From JAWWPG01 sp033850885 (lineage in GTDB: Bacteria; Actinomycetota; Actinomycetes; Propionibacteriales; Nocardioidaceae), in NCBI GenBank assembly GCA_033850885.1, contig JAWWPG010000060.1, positions 1 through 64,000 of the forward strand: a stretch of DNA of 64,000 nt, written 5' to 3'. Position numbers and translations under genes: made by a program. Below are positions 32,343 through 41,105 of this stretch, one piece after another. Position 1 is the first letter of the stretch. The number at the start of each line of letters is the position of its first letter. The notes below the pieces were generated by a model. It had not been told where the DNA came from. It saw only the letters and a program-made list of their open reading frames with translations, and did not search any database.

Positions 32343-35300
32343 CAGTACGTCACGTCCTGGCTGCGCTTGCGGATGATGGTGACCTCGTCACGCTGGTTGC
32401 CGGTAGGCCCGAGATAGTTGAAAGCGAAGGTCAGCTGGGCGTAACCGCCGATGAGGTGAGAGGGCTTCACGAGCAGCCGGGTGAGGGAGTTGTGGATGCC
32501 GCCGCGCTTGCCTGACGTCTCGGCGAGCGGTACGTCGATCAGTCGGTCCTGGGCGTGGTACATGTACACCGTCCCCTCGGGCATCCGATGCGACACGATC
32601 GCCCGGGCAACGACCACACCATTGCGGTTGACCGCCTCGATCCAGTCGTTGTCCACGATGTCGACCTTGGCCGCGTCGCGGTCGCTCATCCAGATATTCT
32701 GGCCGCCGCGGGACAGTGACAACATGAAAAGGTTGTCCTGGTACTCCGAGTGGATCGACCACTTGTTGTGCGGGGTCAGATAGCGCACCGTCAAACCTTC
32801 CACCTGCCCGGCCGAGCCGTCCGAGACGCTGCCGAGCGCTGGTTCGGCAAACAGCGCCGCCATGTTCAACGGCGGTCGGTAGACCGGCAGACCCTCGCCG
32901 AGCTCGGTCATCCAGTCGTGGTCGAGGTAGAAGTGCATCCGTCCGGTCAAGGTGTGCCAGGGCTTCTTACGCTCGACGTTGATGGTGAACGGTGAGTATC
33001 TCCGGCCGCCAGTCTCCGAGCCCGACCACTCCGGCGAGGTGATCACCGGGACGGGCGGACCCTGGGTATCCGCGAACGTGATCTGCTTGCCCTCGTGCTC
33101 CTCGGCAAGATCGGCCAGTCGAACGCCGGTGCGCTTCTCGAGGGTCTTGAACCCCTGCGTGGCCAGGTGGCCGTTGGTTGTCCCCGACAGGGCCAGGATC
33201 GCCTCGCAGACGTCGACGTCCCGCTTCAAGGACGGTCGGCCATCGGCCACGCCACCCCGCGCGGCGCCGTTCTTGGCCCGGAGGTAGTCGACCTGCTTGC
33301 TCAGCTCGAAGGTGACACCCTTGGTGGACGCACCGAGAGAGTCGACCAACGGGCCCAGGGCGTTCATCTTCTCGGCGACGGCGCCATAGTCACGCTCCAC
33401 TTCGACGAGCTTGGGCATGGTGATCCCCGGGATCGGCTCGCACTCGCCCTTCTTCCAGTCGCGGACGACGCCGTGCGGGTTGGCCATCGCGTCCGGGGTG
33501 TCGTGCGTCAGCGGCACCGCAACCACGTCCTGGCGGACGCCCAGGTGGACGGCGGCGAGCTCGCTGAACTTCTCCGCGATCGTCTGCCAGGCGTCCCAGT
33601 CGGTGCGGGTCTGCCACGGCGGGGCAATCGCTGGGTTGAAGGAGTGCACGAACGGGTGCATGTCGGTGGTATTGAGGTCGTGCTTCTCGTACCAGGTGGC
33701 CGCGGGCAGGACGACATCGGAGAAGATCGTCGTGCTGGTCTGCCGGAAGTCGATCGTCATCAGCAGGTCGAGCTTGCCCTCGGGGGCATCGTCGCGCCAC
33801 CGCACGTCGACAGGCCGCTCGGCCTCCGGCGTTTCAGGGGCACGAAGCGAGGAGTCGGTGCCTAACAGGTGCTTCAAAAAGTACTCATTGCCCTTGCCGG
33901 AGGAGCCGAGCAGGTTGGCCCGCCAGATCGACAAGACACGCGGGTAGTTGCCTGGCGCGTCCGGATCCTCCCCGGCGAAGTCGAGGTTCCCGGACTTGAG
34001 CTGCTCGACGACGTACTCGCCCACCGGCTGGCCCGCGGCGGCGGCGTCGTCACTGAGGTCGAGCGGGTTGCGGTCGAAGGTGGGGTACGACGGCATCCAG
34101 CCCATCCGGGCGCTCTGGGCGATGACGTCGGCGGTGGACATGCCCGCGAGCTGCCCCTTGCCGGTGGTCGCGGAGAGGGTGTCTGCACCGAAGCGGTCGT
34201 AGCGGAACTGGTCGGTGTGTAGGTACCAGTAGGCCGTCTGGATCATGTTGCGCGGCGGCCGGTTCCAGTCCAAAGCATTGGCGATCTGGGTATAACCCGT
34301 CAGAGGCCGGACCTTCTCCTGCCCGACGTAGTGGGCCCAACCGCCGCCGTTCACGCCCTGGCAACCGGTCAGGTTCGTCAGGGTGAGAAACGCGCGGTAG
34401 ATCGTGTCGGAGTGGAACCAGTGGTTGGTGCCGGCCCCCATCACAATCATGGAGCGACCCTTGGAGTCCTCCGCGTTCCGCGCGAACTCGCGCGCGATCC
34501 GCGCCGCCGCGGCGGCCGGGACTCCCGTGATCGCCTCCTGCCAGGCAGGCGTGTACGGCGACTCCGCGTCGTCGTAACCCTTGTTGCCACCGGTCGGCCA
34601 GACACCCGGCAGCGGTTGTCCGTGGTGCGAGCGGCCCACGCCGTACTGGGCTAGCAGGAGGTCGAAGACGGTAGTGACCAGGTGCCCGCCGACGCGGCGT
34701 ACCGGGACTCCGCGTGGCAGCTCGGCGGCGGCGCCGTCGGGGGTGTCGAAGCGTGGCATCCGCACGACGACCGACTCCGTCGCGGTCTCGAGCAACGAGA
34801 GGACCGGGTGGACGCCGCCGAGCTCGAGGTTCCACTTGCCCGCGCCCGCATCGCCGAAACGGTGACCGAGCGAGCCATTCGGGACGAACGCCTCGCTGGT
34901 CACCGAGTCGATGAGCACAGGCTTGAACGCGGCGTTCTCGTCGCCGGACTGCTCGACCAAGTCGGCAGCGGTGAGGAACTTGCCCGCGGAGTATGCACCA
35001 TCGCCCGCCTCGTTCAACAGGACAAGGTACGGCAGGTCGGTGTAGGTCTTCACGTACTCGGTGAAGTACGGCGTCTGTCGGTCGACAAAGAACTCCTTGA
35101 GCACGACATGGCCCATCGCCATCGCCAGCGCGGCGTCGGTTCCCGGCTTCGCCGGCAGCCACTCGTCGGCGAACTTCACGTTGTCGGCGTAGTCGGGAGC
35201 GATCGCGATCACCTTCTGCCCGCGGTAGCGCGCCTCAGTCATCCAGTGCGCGTCGGGAGTGCGCGTGACCGGGAGGTTGGAGCCCCACATGATGAGGTAG

Positions 35301-36094
35301 CCGGCGTTCCACCAGTCGCCCGACTCGGGGACGTCGGTCTGGTCGCCGAAGACCTGCGGTGAGGCGACCGGGAGGTCGGCGTACCAGTCGTAGAAGCTGA
35401 GCATCGAGCCGCCGATGAGGTTCACGAACCTCGCCCCGGAGGCGTGCGAGACCATCGACATTGCCGGGATCGGGGAGAACCCGGCCACCCGGTCGGGGCC
35501 GTACTTCTTGATGGTGTGGACGTGGGCGGCCGCCACGATCTCACTGGCCTCCTCCCACGTCGCCCGGACAAGCCCACCCCTGCCGCGCGCTGACTTGTAC
35601 GCCGTGGCCCGCAGGGGGTTCTCGACGATGTGCTCCCATGCGCGGACCGGGTCGCCGTGGTACTGGGACTTCGCTTCGCGGAACATCTGCAACAGGACGC
35701 CGCGCACGTACGGATACCGCACGCGGGTCGGCGAGTAGGTGTACCAGGAGAACGCGGCGCCGCGCGGGCAGCCGCGGGGCTCGTACTCGGGGGAGTCCGG
35801 GCCGACCGACGGGTAGTCGGTCTGCTGCGTCTCCCAGGTGATGATGCCGTCCTTGACGTATACCTTCCACGAGCAGGAACCGGTGCAGTTCACGCCATGG
35901 GTGGAGCGCACGACCTTGTCGTGGCTCCACCGGTCCCGGTAGAAGTCGTCCGCCTCACGGCCACCCGCCATGGAGAGCGTTCGCAGGTCCGCGGACACGG
36001 TCCCGCGCGTGAAGAACCTCCTGCTGCGCACCAGGGCGTCCGCGAGGGCCCCGTCCATCCTGATGTCAGCCTTGTCATTGGGTGTTGAGGTCAA
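32342..36094 (-). CDS. narG: respiratory nitrate reductase alpha subunit
   Basis: A 1250-residue molybdenum-bis-MGD catalytic subunit that reduces nitrate to nitrite at the inner face of the membrane. The FS0 cluster ligands are His66, Cys70, Cys74 and Cys109 (HGVNCTGSC ... RGCPRGAAF). The Mo ligand is Asp236 in SMLSFYDWYADLP. There is no twin-arginine export signal, consistent with a cytoplasmic-facing enzyme. Start is TTG 36094 (with AGGA upstream), and it overlaps the narK 3' end by 20 bases. The subunit is full-length with no frameshift. Confidence 0.97.
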   Translation of the reverse strand: MTSTPNDKADIRMDGALADALVRSRRFFTRGTVSADLRTLSMAGGREADDFYRDRWSHDKVVRSTHGVNCTGSCSWKVYVKDGIITWETQQTDYPSVGPDSPEYEPRGCPRGAAFSWYTYSPTRVRYPYVRGVLLQMFREAKSQYHGDPVRAWEHIVENPLRATAYKSARGRGGLVRATWEEASEIVAAAHVHTIKKYGPDRVAGFSPIPAMSMVSHASGARFVNLIGGSMLSFYDWYADLPVASPQVFGDQTDVPESGDWWNAGYLIMWGSNLPVTRTPDAHWMTEARYRGQKVIAIAPDYADNVKFADEWLPAKPGTDAALAMAMGHVVLKEFFVDRQTPYFTEYVKTYTDLPYLVLLNEAGDGAYSAGKFLTAADLVEQSGDENAAFKPVLIDSVTSEAFVPNGSLGHRFGDAGAGKWNLELGGVHPVLSLLETATESVVVRMPRFDTPDGAAAELPRGVPVRRVGGHLVTTVFDLLLAQYGVGRSHHGQPLPGVWPTGGNKGYDDAESPYTPAWQEAITGVPAAAAARIAREFARNAEDSKGRSMIVMGAGTNHWFHSDTIYRAFLTLTNLTGCQGVNGGGWAHYVGQEKVRPLTGYTQIANALDWNRPPRNMIQTAYWYLHTDQFRYDRFGADTLSATTGKGQLAGMSTADVIAQSARMGWMPSYPTFDRNPLDLSDDAAAAGQPVGEYVVEQLKSGNLDFAGEDPDAPGNYPRVLSIWRANLLGSSGKGNEYFLKHLLGTDSSLRAPETPEAERPVDVRWRDDAPEGKLDLLMTIDFRQTSTTIFSDVVLPAATWYEKHDLNTTDMHPFVHSFNPAIAPPWQTRTDWDAWQTIAEKFSELAAVHLGVRQDVVAVPLTHDTPDAMANPHGVVRDWKKGECEPIPGITMPKLVEVERDYGAVAEKMNALGPLVDSLGASTKGVTFELSKQVDYLRAKNGAARGGVADGRPSLKRDVDVCEAILALSGTTNGHLATQGFKTLEKRTGVRLADLAEEHEGKQITFADTQGPPVPVITSPEWSGSETGGRRYSPFTINVERKKPWHTLTGRMHFYLDHDWMTELGEGLPVYRPPLNMAALFAEPALGSVSDGSAGQVEGLTVRYLTPHNKWSIHSEYQDNLFMLSLSRGGQNIWMSDRDAAKVDIVDNDWIEAVNRNGVVVARAIVSHRMPEGTVYMYHAQDRLIDVPLAETSGKRGGIHNSLTRLLVKPSHLIGGYAQLTFAFNYLGPTGNQRDEVTIIRKRSQDVTY

Positions 36095-37340
36095 GGGGAT
36101 TCCTGTCCTGGGCGGCGGTGCGTCGGACGACGGTCACGGTGAGCAGCAGGGCGAGGGCGGCGGTGACGGACAGCATCAACAGGCCGATCGCATAGGAGTC
36201 GGTCCGGCCGTAGACGTAGCCCATGACCAGCGGTGGGATGAAGCCACCCAGGCCGCCGGCAGCGCCCACGAGGCCGGTGACGCCGCCGACCCGGGAGGGC
36301 TCGGTGACCTTCGCGATGAGGGCGAATGTTGCCCCGCTTCCCGACCCGAGGGCGGCGGCCATCGCCAAGAAGGCTAGCGTCCCGATGCCATGCAGTGGCG
36401 GTGCCCCGGCCGAGATCACGGCACCGACGACCACGACTCCGAACCCGGTGGCGAGCACCGGCACTGCGCCTATGCGGTCGGCGAGCCAGCCGCCGATCGG
36501 ACGCATGATCACGGCGACGACCACGAACCCCGCCATCCGGTTGGCCGCATCGGCCGGCGTGAGCCCGTGTGCAGTCTTGAGATAGGCCGGCAGGTAGACC
36601 GAGAACGCGACGTAACCGCCGAACGCGACCGCGTAGAGCAGGCAGGCCTGCCAGGTGATCGGCAGTCGGGCATTCGCCGAGATCCGGCTCACCAACGACG
36701 TAGTGGGGACTACCCGACCGGGAGCATCTCGCAGGATCAACCACGCCGCGAGGGCGTAGCAAGCCAAGACCGCGGCCGTGATCAAAAACGGTGCCTTCGC
36801 GCCGAGGTTGGTGGTGAGGTTCACGGTCGTCAGCGCACTGATCGCGGTGCCGCCCATGCCGGCACCGAAGATGCCGATCGCAAGACCACGGCGCTCCGGC
36901 GGGAACCACGCGTTGACGAACGGGACGCCGACGGCGAACGCCGTGCCGGCGATGCCGAGGAAGAAGCCCCCGACCAGCAGCAGCGTATAAGAGTCAAGAG
37001 CGACGAAAGCGATGAACAGGATCGGCAGGATCGTCACGCCCGACACGATCGGGAACATCAGCCGTCCCCCGTACCTATCGGTCAACCCCCCGACAACGAT
37101 CCGACCCAGCGAGCCCACGATCACAGGGACCGCGACGAGCAGAGCAACGTCGGATTCGCTGAGTGCCCCCAGGGTGCCGGAGTCGCGGAAAAGGGGACCC
37201 AGCGGGCTGATCAGCGCCCAAGCCCAGAAGTTCACGGCGAAGCCGGCCGTGGCCATCGCCAACATCAGCCAGGGCGACCGCGTGTCCGCTCCGGGGACGT
37301 TCCTGACGCTCGCCCGAGGTGTTACTCCCGTGCCACTCAC
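36075..37340 (-). CDS. narK: nitrate/nitrite MFS transporter
   Basis: A 421-residue major facilitator with twelve hydrophobic segments. NarK-type signatures are the start SPWLMLAMATAGFAVNFWAWALISPLGPLF, GGLTDRYGGRLMFP, and the two glycine-rich stretches (GTAFAVGVPFVNAWFPPERRGLAIGIFGAGMGGTAIS and GATFALIAKVTEPSRVGGVTGLVGAAGGLGGFIPPL). It moves nitrate in or exchanges nitrate for nitrite. I place the start at GTG 37340, which overlaps the stop of a 20-codon upstream ORF (GTGA); the longer reading from 37472 adds unrelated residues. It is the first gene of the nar operon. Confidence 0.92.
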   Translation of the reverse strand: MSGTGVTPRASVRNVPGADTRSPWLMLAMATAGFAVNFWAWALISPLGPLFRDSGTLGALSESDVALLVAVPVIVGSLGRIVVGGLTDRYGGRLMFPIVSGVTILPILFIAFVALDSYTLLLVGGFFLGIAGTAFAVGVPFVNAWFPPERRGLAIGIFGAGMGGTAISALTTVNLTTNLGAKAPFLITAAVLACYALAAWLILRDAPGRVVPTTSLVSRISANARLPITWQACLLYAVAFGGYVAFSVYLPAYLKTAHGLTPADAANRMAGFVVVAVIMRPIGGWLADRIGAVPVLATGFGVVVVGAVISAGAPPLHGIGTLAFLAMAAALGSGSGATFALIAKVTEPSRVGGVTGLVGAAGGLGGFIPPLVMGYVYGRTDSYAIGLLMLSVTAALALLLTVTVVRRTAAQDRNPLDLNTQ

Positions 37341-37399
37341 AAGCAACTCACGCTTCCAGCATGACCCTCGTCCGTATTCTTGCCAAGAATGCCGCGCAT
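37337..37399 (-). CDS. candidate leader peptide upstream of narK
   Basis: A 20-codon ORF (MRGILGKNTDEGHAGSVSCL) with a much better ribosome site than narK itself: GAGGAGG ends 8 bases before ATG 37399. Its TGA overlaps the narK GTG by two bases (GTGA arrangement). Translation of narK would therefore be coupled to this peptide. A 15-bp palindrome lies within its codons 4-8. It may be a regulatory leader or simply provide coupling; no known family. Confidence 0.5.
   Translation of the reverse strand: MRGILGKNTDEGHAGSVSCL
37376..37390. promoter_or_regulatory. palindrome in the narK leader
   Basis: ATTCTTGCCAAGAAT is a perfect 7-base dyad with one central base, 36-50 bases before the narK start. 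It could be a repressor or activator site, or an mRNA hairpin. It does not match the FNR consensus TTGAT-N4-ATCAA. Confidence 0.45.
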
Positions 37400-38640
37400 G
37401 TCTGGTTCCTCCTCGGTCCTCCCTGATGGAGGAGCCTTCGAAGAACGACACCGGAGACCGGTCAAACACCACAGGGCCAAACGTCCCAGATATCGAGGCA
37501 CATCGGCCTCACGCGACGATCGAGGGCTCCAGCATCTGTGTGGCCTCTTGCATCGGAGTGAAGTCATTGGCGCACAGGAGGGCTTATCAACGGGTGAACC
37601 GCCCGCTACCCAGCCAGATCTGCTCCTCACCGCCTCAGAGACGGCATTGATCGCGTGGCCAGTGCGGCGACGTCTGGTTTTCGGACCGCCACTCCGACGC
37701 GGTCGTCCGGGCCGCTCGTGAGTTGCCCCCCACCGGGTCCGGTCGCGGCCCCGAGCTCCACAGATGGGTAGTCCCCACCTCATCGGACCATCAGCACGCG
37801 CTGCAGCCTTGATCGTCGAACTTATGTCACGGGTCTCCATCGTCCATGTTCCGCACCGGAGGCCCTCGGCGAGGACAGCCGGGCCTTTAGGTGGGTGATC
37901 ATCGAGCCTCTGTTCGAACGACGTTGCGCATCCTGCGCTCGAGGCCCGCGGCCCGAGGCGATAGCACCAGAGCCTGCGGCCGGGGGTGTGTCGACCTCAC
38001 GGACGCACGGGAGGCCCGCGACGACCCCTTGGCAGTCTCCCGAGGCGCTGCCGGTGGCATGGGAGCCGCTTTCATGACCCCTTTCGGAACGGTTCTGTCA
38101 TCTGTCGCATAGTCCGGTCTAGATTATAGAGGTTCGCAATGTTTTAACTAGGTGAAACCCTTCGAAATTGCGAATTACAACCTCGGATAACGGGTCAAAC
38201 ACGGCACGTAATTCCACCATCGTAATTGCAGTCACCTGTGGTCCCCGCTTCCACCCTGACCTCATCGACAATTCGGACTGAGGGTGTGGATCGCTGGTCG
38301 CCGCCGAGTTGGTGGGAACCGCGGAGCAGCTCTGCCGCGTCGAGGCTCACGGGGATTGGGTCGGCCCCGCCTGGCGGGCGAAAGGTCGGACGGGGGCCTG
38401 TGTAGGACAACCCGATGGGCGTTGGAGTGCCTATGCACTCTCGGATACCCGCCGGCAGGCACGGTAAACCCGGCGTACCGCCCGCCGCTACCCCAACGCG
38501 GCGTTGAGCCGACTCGTTCCCCGTGCAGTCCGCGACGACCAAGGCTGGGTGGCGGTCGTAACCTCAGCATTCGGCCAGGAGACCCGACGTGCGATGGGGT
38601 GGACGCTTGCTTGAGACTGGGCGGCGAAATCTGACTATTC
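37400..38640. other. gene-free region upstream of the nar operon
   Basis: ORFs here look like chance readings of GC-rich DNA. The nar promoter should lie near the right-hand side of narK (37400-37500), but no clear -10/-35 pair is visible. An AT-rich patch lies at about 38100-38220. Confidence 0.45.
38133..38174. repeat. inverted repeat in an AT-rich patch
   Basis: TTCGCAAT (38133-38140) and ATTGCGAA (38167-38174) are perfect complements around a 26-base AT-rich loop. The surrounding 120 bases have much lower GC than the neighbourhood. It might be an origin, oriT or promoter of the element; sequence alone does not decide. Confidence 0.4.
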
Positions 38641-38787
38641 GGTCACTATTATGCCTCTATACGGCTGATGTCCTTGATATCCCCGCGGCGGTAGGGTGAC
38701 CATGATGGTGGGAGCGTTCGCCACGGGGGAATGCTCTCACCGTCTCATGCGTCGGGCTGCCCGAGCGGTCTCGCTGGACTGACACAG

Positions 38788-38975
38788 CGAAAAGCCTCCA
38801 TCCGCGGGGAGCGCTTGATGGAGGCTCTTCCAGGAGTCTTACCCCCCGAGAGGCGACGCGAAGCGCCTCTTCTGCGAACGTTACCCCCTTCGGCCCGTAA
38901 CAGCGGTCCTTGTTGCAGAAGACCCGGCCAATCACTCTTTAAGATGGCATGGGGTAAGCTGCGGCTTATCGCGTA
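38788..38975 (-). ncRNA. candidate structured RNA, copy A
   Basis: On the minus strand this unit shares ordered blocks with copy B (CGATAAGCCGC; CTTC-GCAACAAGG; CCGAAGGGGGTA; CTCCTG-AAGAGCCTCCATC) and ends in a Rho-independent terminator: AGCCTCCATC and GATGGAGGCT (38793-38826) followed by TTTTCG. The ORF on it is not convincing. No known RNA family recognised. Confidence 0.45.
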
Positions 38976-39059
38976 GACGCCCCAGATGGGCTGGAGAAGC
39001 TCACGCCCGGTGGCGCTCAACCGGACCGTGCGGACGAGAAGATGGCGCTCCGGGTGCGC

Positions 39060-39260
39060 AACAGAGCCTCCATCACCACGGGGATGAGGAGTGATGGAGG
39101 CTCTTGCAGGAGGCATTCCCTCCCAGGAGGCGCACTATTACTTGGCCCCTCTCCTTTGGACGCTACCCCTTCGGTCCGTGGCGCCGTGGCCTTGTTGCGG
39201 AAGGCCCGGTGATTCACTTCTAACCCAGCCTCGCCCCACGACGCGGCTTATCGTGTGCAG
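39060..39260 (-). ncRNA. candidate structured RNA, copy B
   Basis: Homologous to copy A, about 277 bases away in the same orientation. It ends in a 13-bp perfect stem (AGAGCCTCCATCA / TGATGGAGGCTCT, 39063-39075 and 39092-39104). Conserved blocks appear in the same order and spacing as in copy A, with base changes and small indels between them, which suggests conserved RNA structure or decayed duplicates. Confidence 0.45.
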
Positions 39261-39264
39261 GCAG

Positions 39265-39295
39265 CCCCGGGTGCTGGTCTCTTCAACACCCGGGG
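39265..39295. terminator. hairpin
   Basis: CCCCGGGTG (39265-39273) and CACCCGGGG (39287-39295) form a perfect 9-bp stem; a second smaller stem GGTGCCG/CGGCACC follows at about 39304-39327. Direction unknown. Confidence 0.4.
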
Positions 39296-39522
39296 CCTGG
39301 ATCGGTGCCGTCCCATGGGTCGGCACCAACCGTTGCCTACCCCTTTACCCGTTCAGCACCGAAACAACCGCGCGGCGAGCTGCCGACGGGCGGCAGAGAT
39401 TCACCGTTCACCCTCTCCCGCTGTTCTTACCTGGGTCTGATGGTCGCAGGTTTTGCTGTGCCCACTGTCGGGTACTCAAGAACCCATTGGCGCCCCCGCC
39501 TCCTAGCTGGGTGTGTCTTTGA

Positions 39523-39554
39523 GGCCCCGTCCGACGTGCGCCGTCAGACGGGGC
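39523..39554. terminator. hairpin
   Basis: GGCCCCGTC and GACGGGGCC pair over 9 bases around a loop of about 14. It stands just before the small HTH fragment at 39580. No U-tract. Confidence 0.4.
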
Positions 39555-39579
39555 CGACTCTCGGTATCATCCCGCCGCT

Positions 39580-39687
39580 ATGCGCCGTCCGGTAGACGCT
39601 GTGGGGTTGCTTGAGGCAGCCGCCATTCTCGGCTGCTCCGTGTCGAGCGCACGCCTGACGAGCGCTGAGGGGGCTCAGGCATGCTGA
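39580..39687 (+). pseudogene. truncated HTH protein fragment
   Basis: A 35-codon ORF (MRRPVDAVGLLEAAAILGCSVSSARLTSAEG...) whose EAAAILGCS segment matches the first HTH of the protein at 40578-41105 (EAAAILGCSVLSV). It breaks off where the wing should follow. Probably a broken copy of an excisionase/MerR-type gene. Confidence 0.4.
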
Positions 39688-40577
39688 ACAGAAGCGGCCC
39701 CGCCAGGCGTCTCACACCACCTGGACCGGGGCCTTTGGAACCCCTACAACCGCGGTAGGGACCCCCTGGAAGCATCATCGCTCATGTCGGGACCTTCGAC
39801 CCTTCAGGTCGCCTAGTCGAAAAGGTACGTTTGGGACTGCCGTACTTAGCGAGGCATGACCAAGTTTGGGTCCGGTTGATCGATGTGGGTATCGAGCACT
39901 CGTTTTGAGAAGCGATGCCAACGCGAATGGCAGGACTCTTCAGGGCGATAGGGAGGCCCCGGAGGGGTGAGCCCTGACAGAAGCCCCGCCCCAACGGTCG
40001 GGGCTTCATCGTCTTCCGCTTTGGCAAACGCCATTCCAAATGGTCCGGTGTGCTTCGCCGCCTGCAGACGAGCCCTCGGCGATGGAGCGACGTACGAGAT
40101 GCGGAGCAGCCGAGGATCCGCGCAGCCGCCGCGAGCCTGGTGGGCCGGCTGGTCATCTCAAGGACACGTGGGGCGACCGGTCTTTGGTTGAGCGCCGCCG
40201 TACGCTCCGGGCAGCTGGTCACGGCTCCACCAGATGGCAGCCGCCGGCCCGGTACCATCCGTCATCGCGAGGGGACCCGGCTCCACCGGAGGGCTAGCCC
40301 ATGGCCTAGGACTCGTGCGCGGCCCCCACCCGGCGGCCCCGCGGGCATGTCCCAGGCCAAGGCTCGCGCCCTCGCCGCCGGAGCGATGGCCACCCTCGGC
40401 TGAGGGGGTTATAGTCAGTGTTGTCGCATTAGGCGTGGGCGTGCCATGTCGGGGGTGTTGGCCGGTACTGATGTGACGCGGGGGGCTTGAGGATCCACCT
40501 TTTGTCCGGGGACTCTTGCCGGCGTTTGGGGGAGCCTGCGACATCGAACCCCTAAACTCCCAGCCCTTTCAGATCGA
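39688..40577. other. region without an intact gene; HTH remnant on the minus strand
   Basis: A GAAGCCCCG / CGGGGCTTC hairpin stands at 39980-40007. On the minus strand around 40085-40150 codons read AAAARILGCSAS, a third copy of the HTH motif seen at 39580 and 40578-41105, but with no intact frame around it. The remainder holds no gene I can support. Confidence 0.45.
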
Positions 40578-41105
40578 TCAGCGTGTGGTTGCGGACCAGG
40601 TCCGGGCTTCTCGGCTGTGTCGGATGTACAACAGGTCCCGGCGGCGGTACAGCAGCGTCCCGTCGTCGTGGCGGGTGCAGGGTAGCCGTCCGGCGGCGGT
40701 GAGCCGTTCGAGGGTGTCCCGGTCCACGCCGAGCGTCTGGGCGGCTCGCTGACCGATGACCCAGTAGGCGTTCGGGTCGTTTCGATGGCAGAGCCAGGCG
40801 TACACGTGGATGGCCAGCTCCTCGACCTCGCCGCGGGACATGCCGCGCCGCCCACGCTGCTCGCCACCAGCGAACGTCCCGGCCGCCATGCAGGCTTGGA
40901 CCGACAGCACCGAGCAGCCGAGGATTGCCGCCGCCTCCGTCGACGTGACTGGATCAATGGGCTGCTGGTCGCAGTGGTAGCCGGTGAGGACGTTCTCCCC
41001 ACGCAGAACCACTTTCGACCTGCCTGTCGCAACACGGCTCGGCGGCGGTTCGGTCGGTGCGAGGGACACCTCGCGGGTGGATGGGTAGGCGACTTTGACG
41101 TGCAT
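40578..41105 (-). CDS. two-HTH DNA-binding protein
   Basis: A 175-residue protein with two helix-turn-helix motifs of the excisionase/MerR type: TSTEAAAILGCSVLSVQACMAAGTF (about 75-100) and IGQRAAQTLGVDRDTLERLTAAGRLPCTRHDDGTLLYRRRDLL (about 130-170). The second has the wing that contacts DNA. ATG 41105 with AGGGG upstream is preferred over 41246. It may regulate element genes or serve in plasmid-type control; no named family. Two decayed fragments of similar HTH sequence lie nearby. Confidence 0.6.
   Translation of the reverse strand: MHVKVAYPSTREVSLAPTEPPPSRVATGRSKVVLRGENVLTGYHCDQQPIDPVTSTEAAAILGCSVLSVQACMAAGTFAGGEQRGRRGMSRGEVEELAIHVYAWLCHRNDPNAYWVIGQRAAQTLGVDRDTLERLTAAGRLPCTRHDDGTLLYRRRDLLYIRHSREARTWSATTR

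Noticed and set aside
37337..37840. A 167-residue protein upstream of narK
   Set aside because: Only the last 20 codons have a ribosome site and sensible context; the rest is Arg-rich with no family resemblance.
38284..38634. Plus-strand gene between the AT-rich patch and the RNA-like units
   Set aside because: Low-complexity Arg/Gly/Pro sequence, no ribosome site, overlapping minus-strand frames of equal length.
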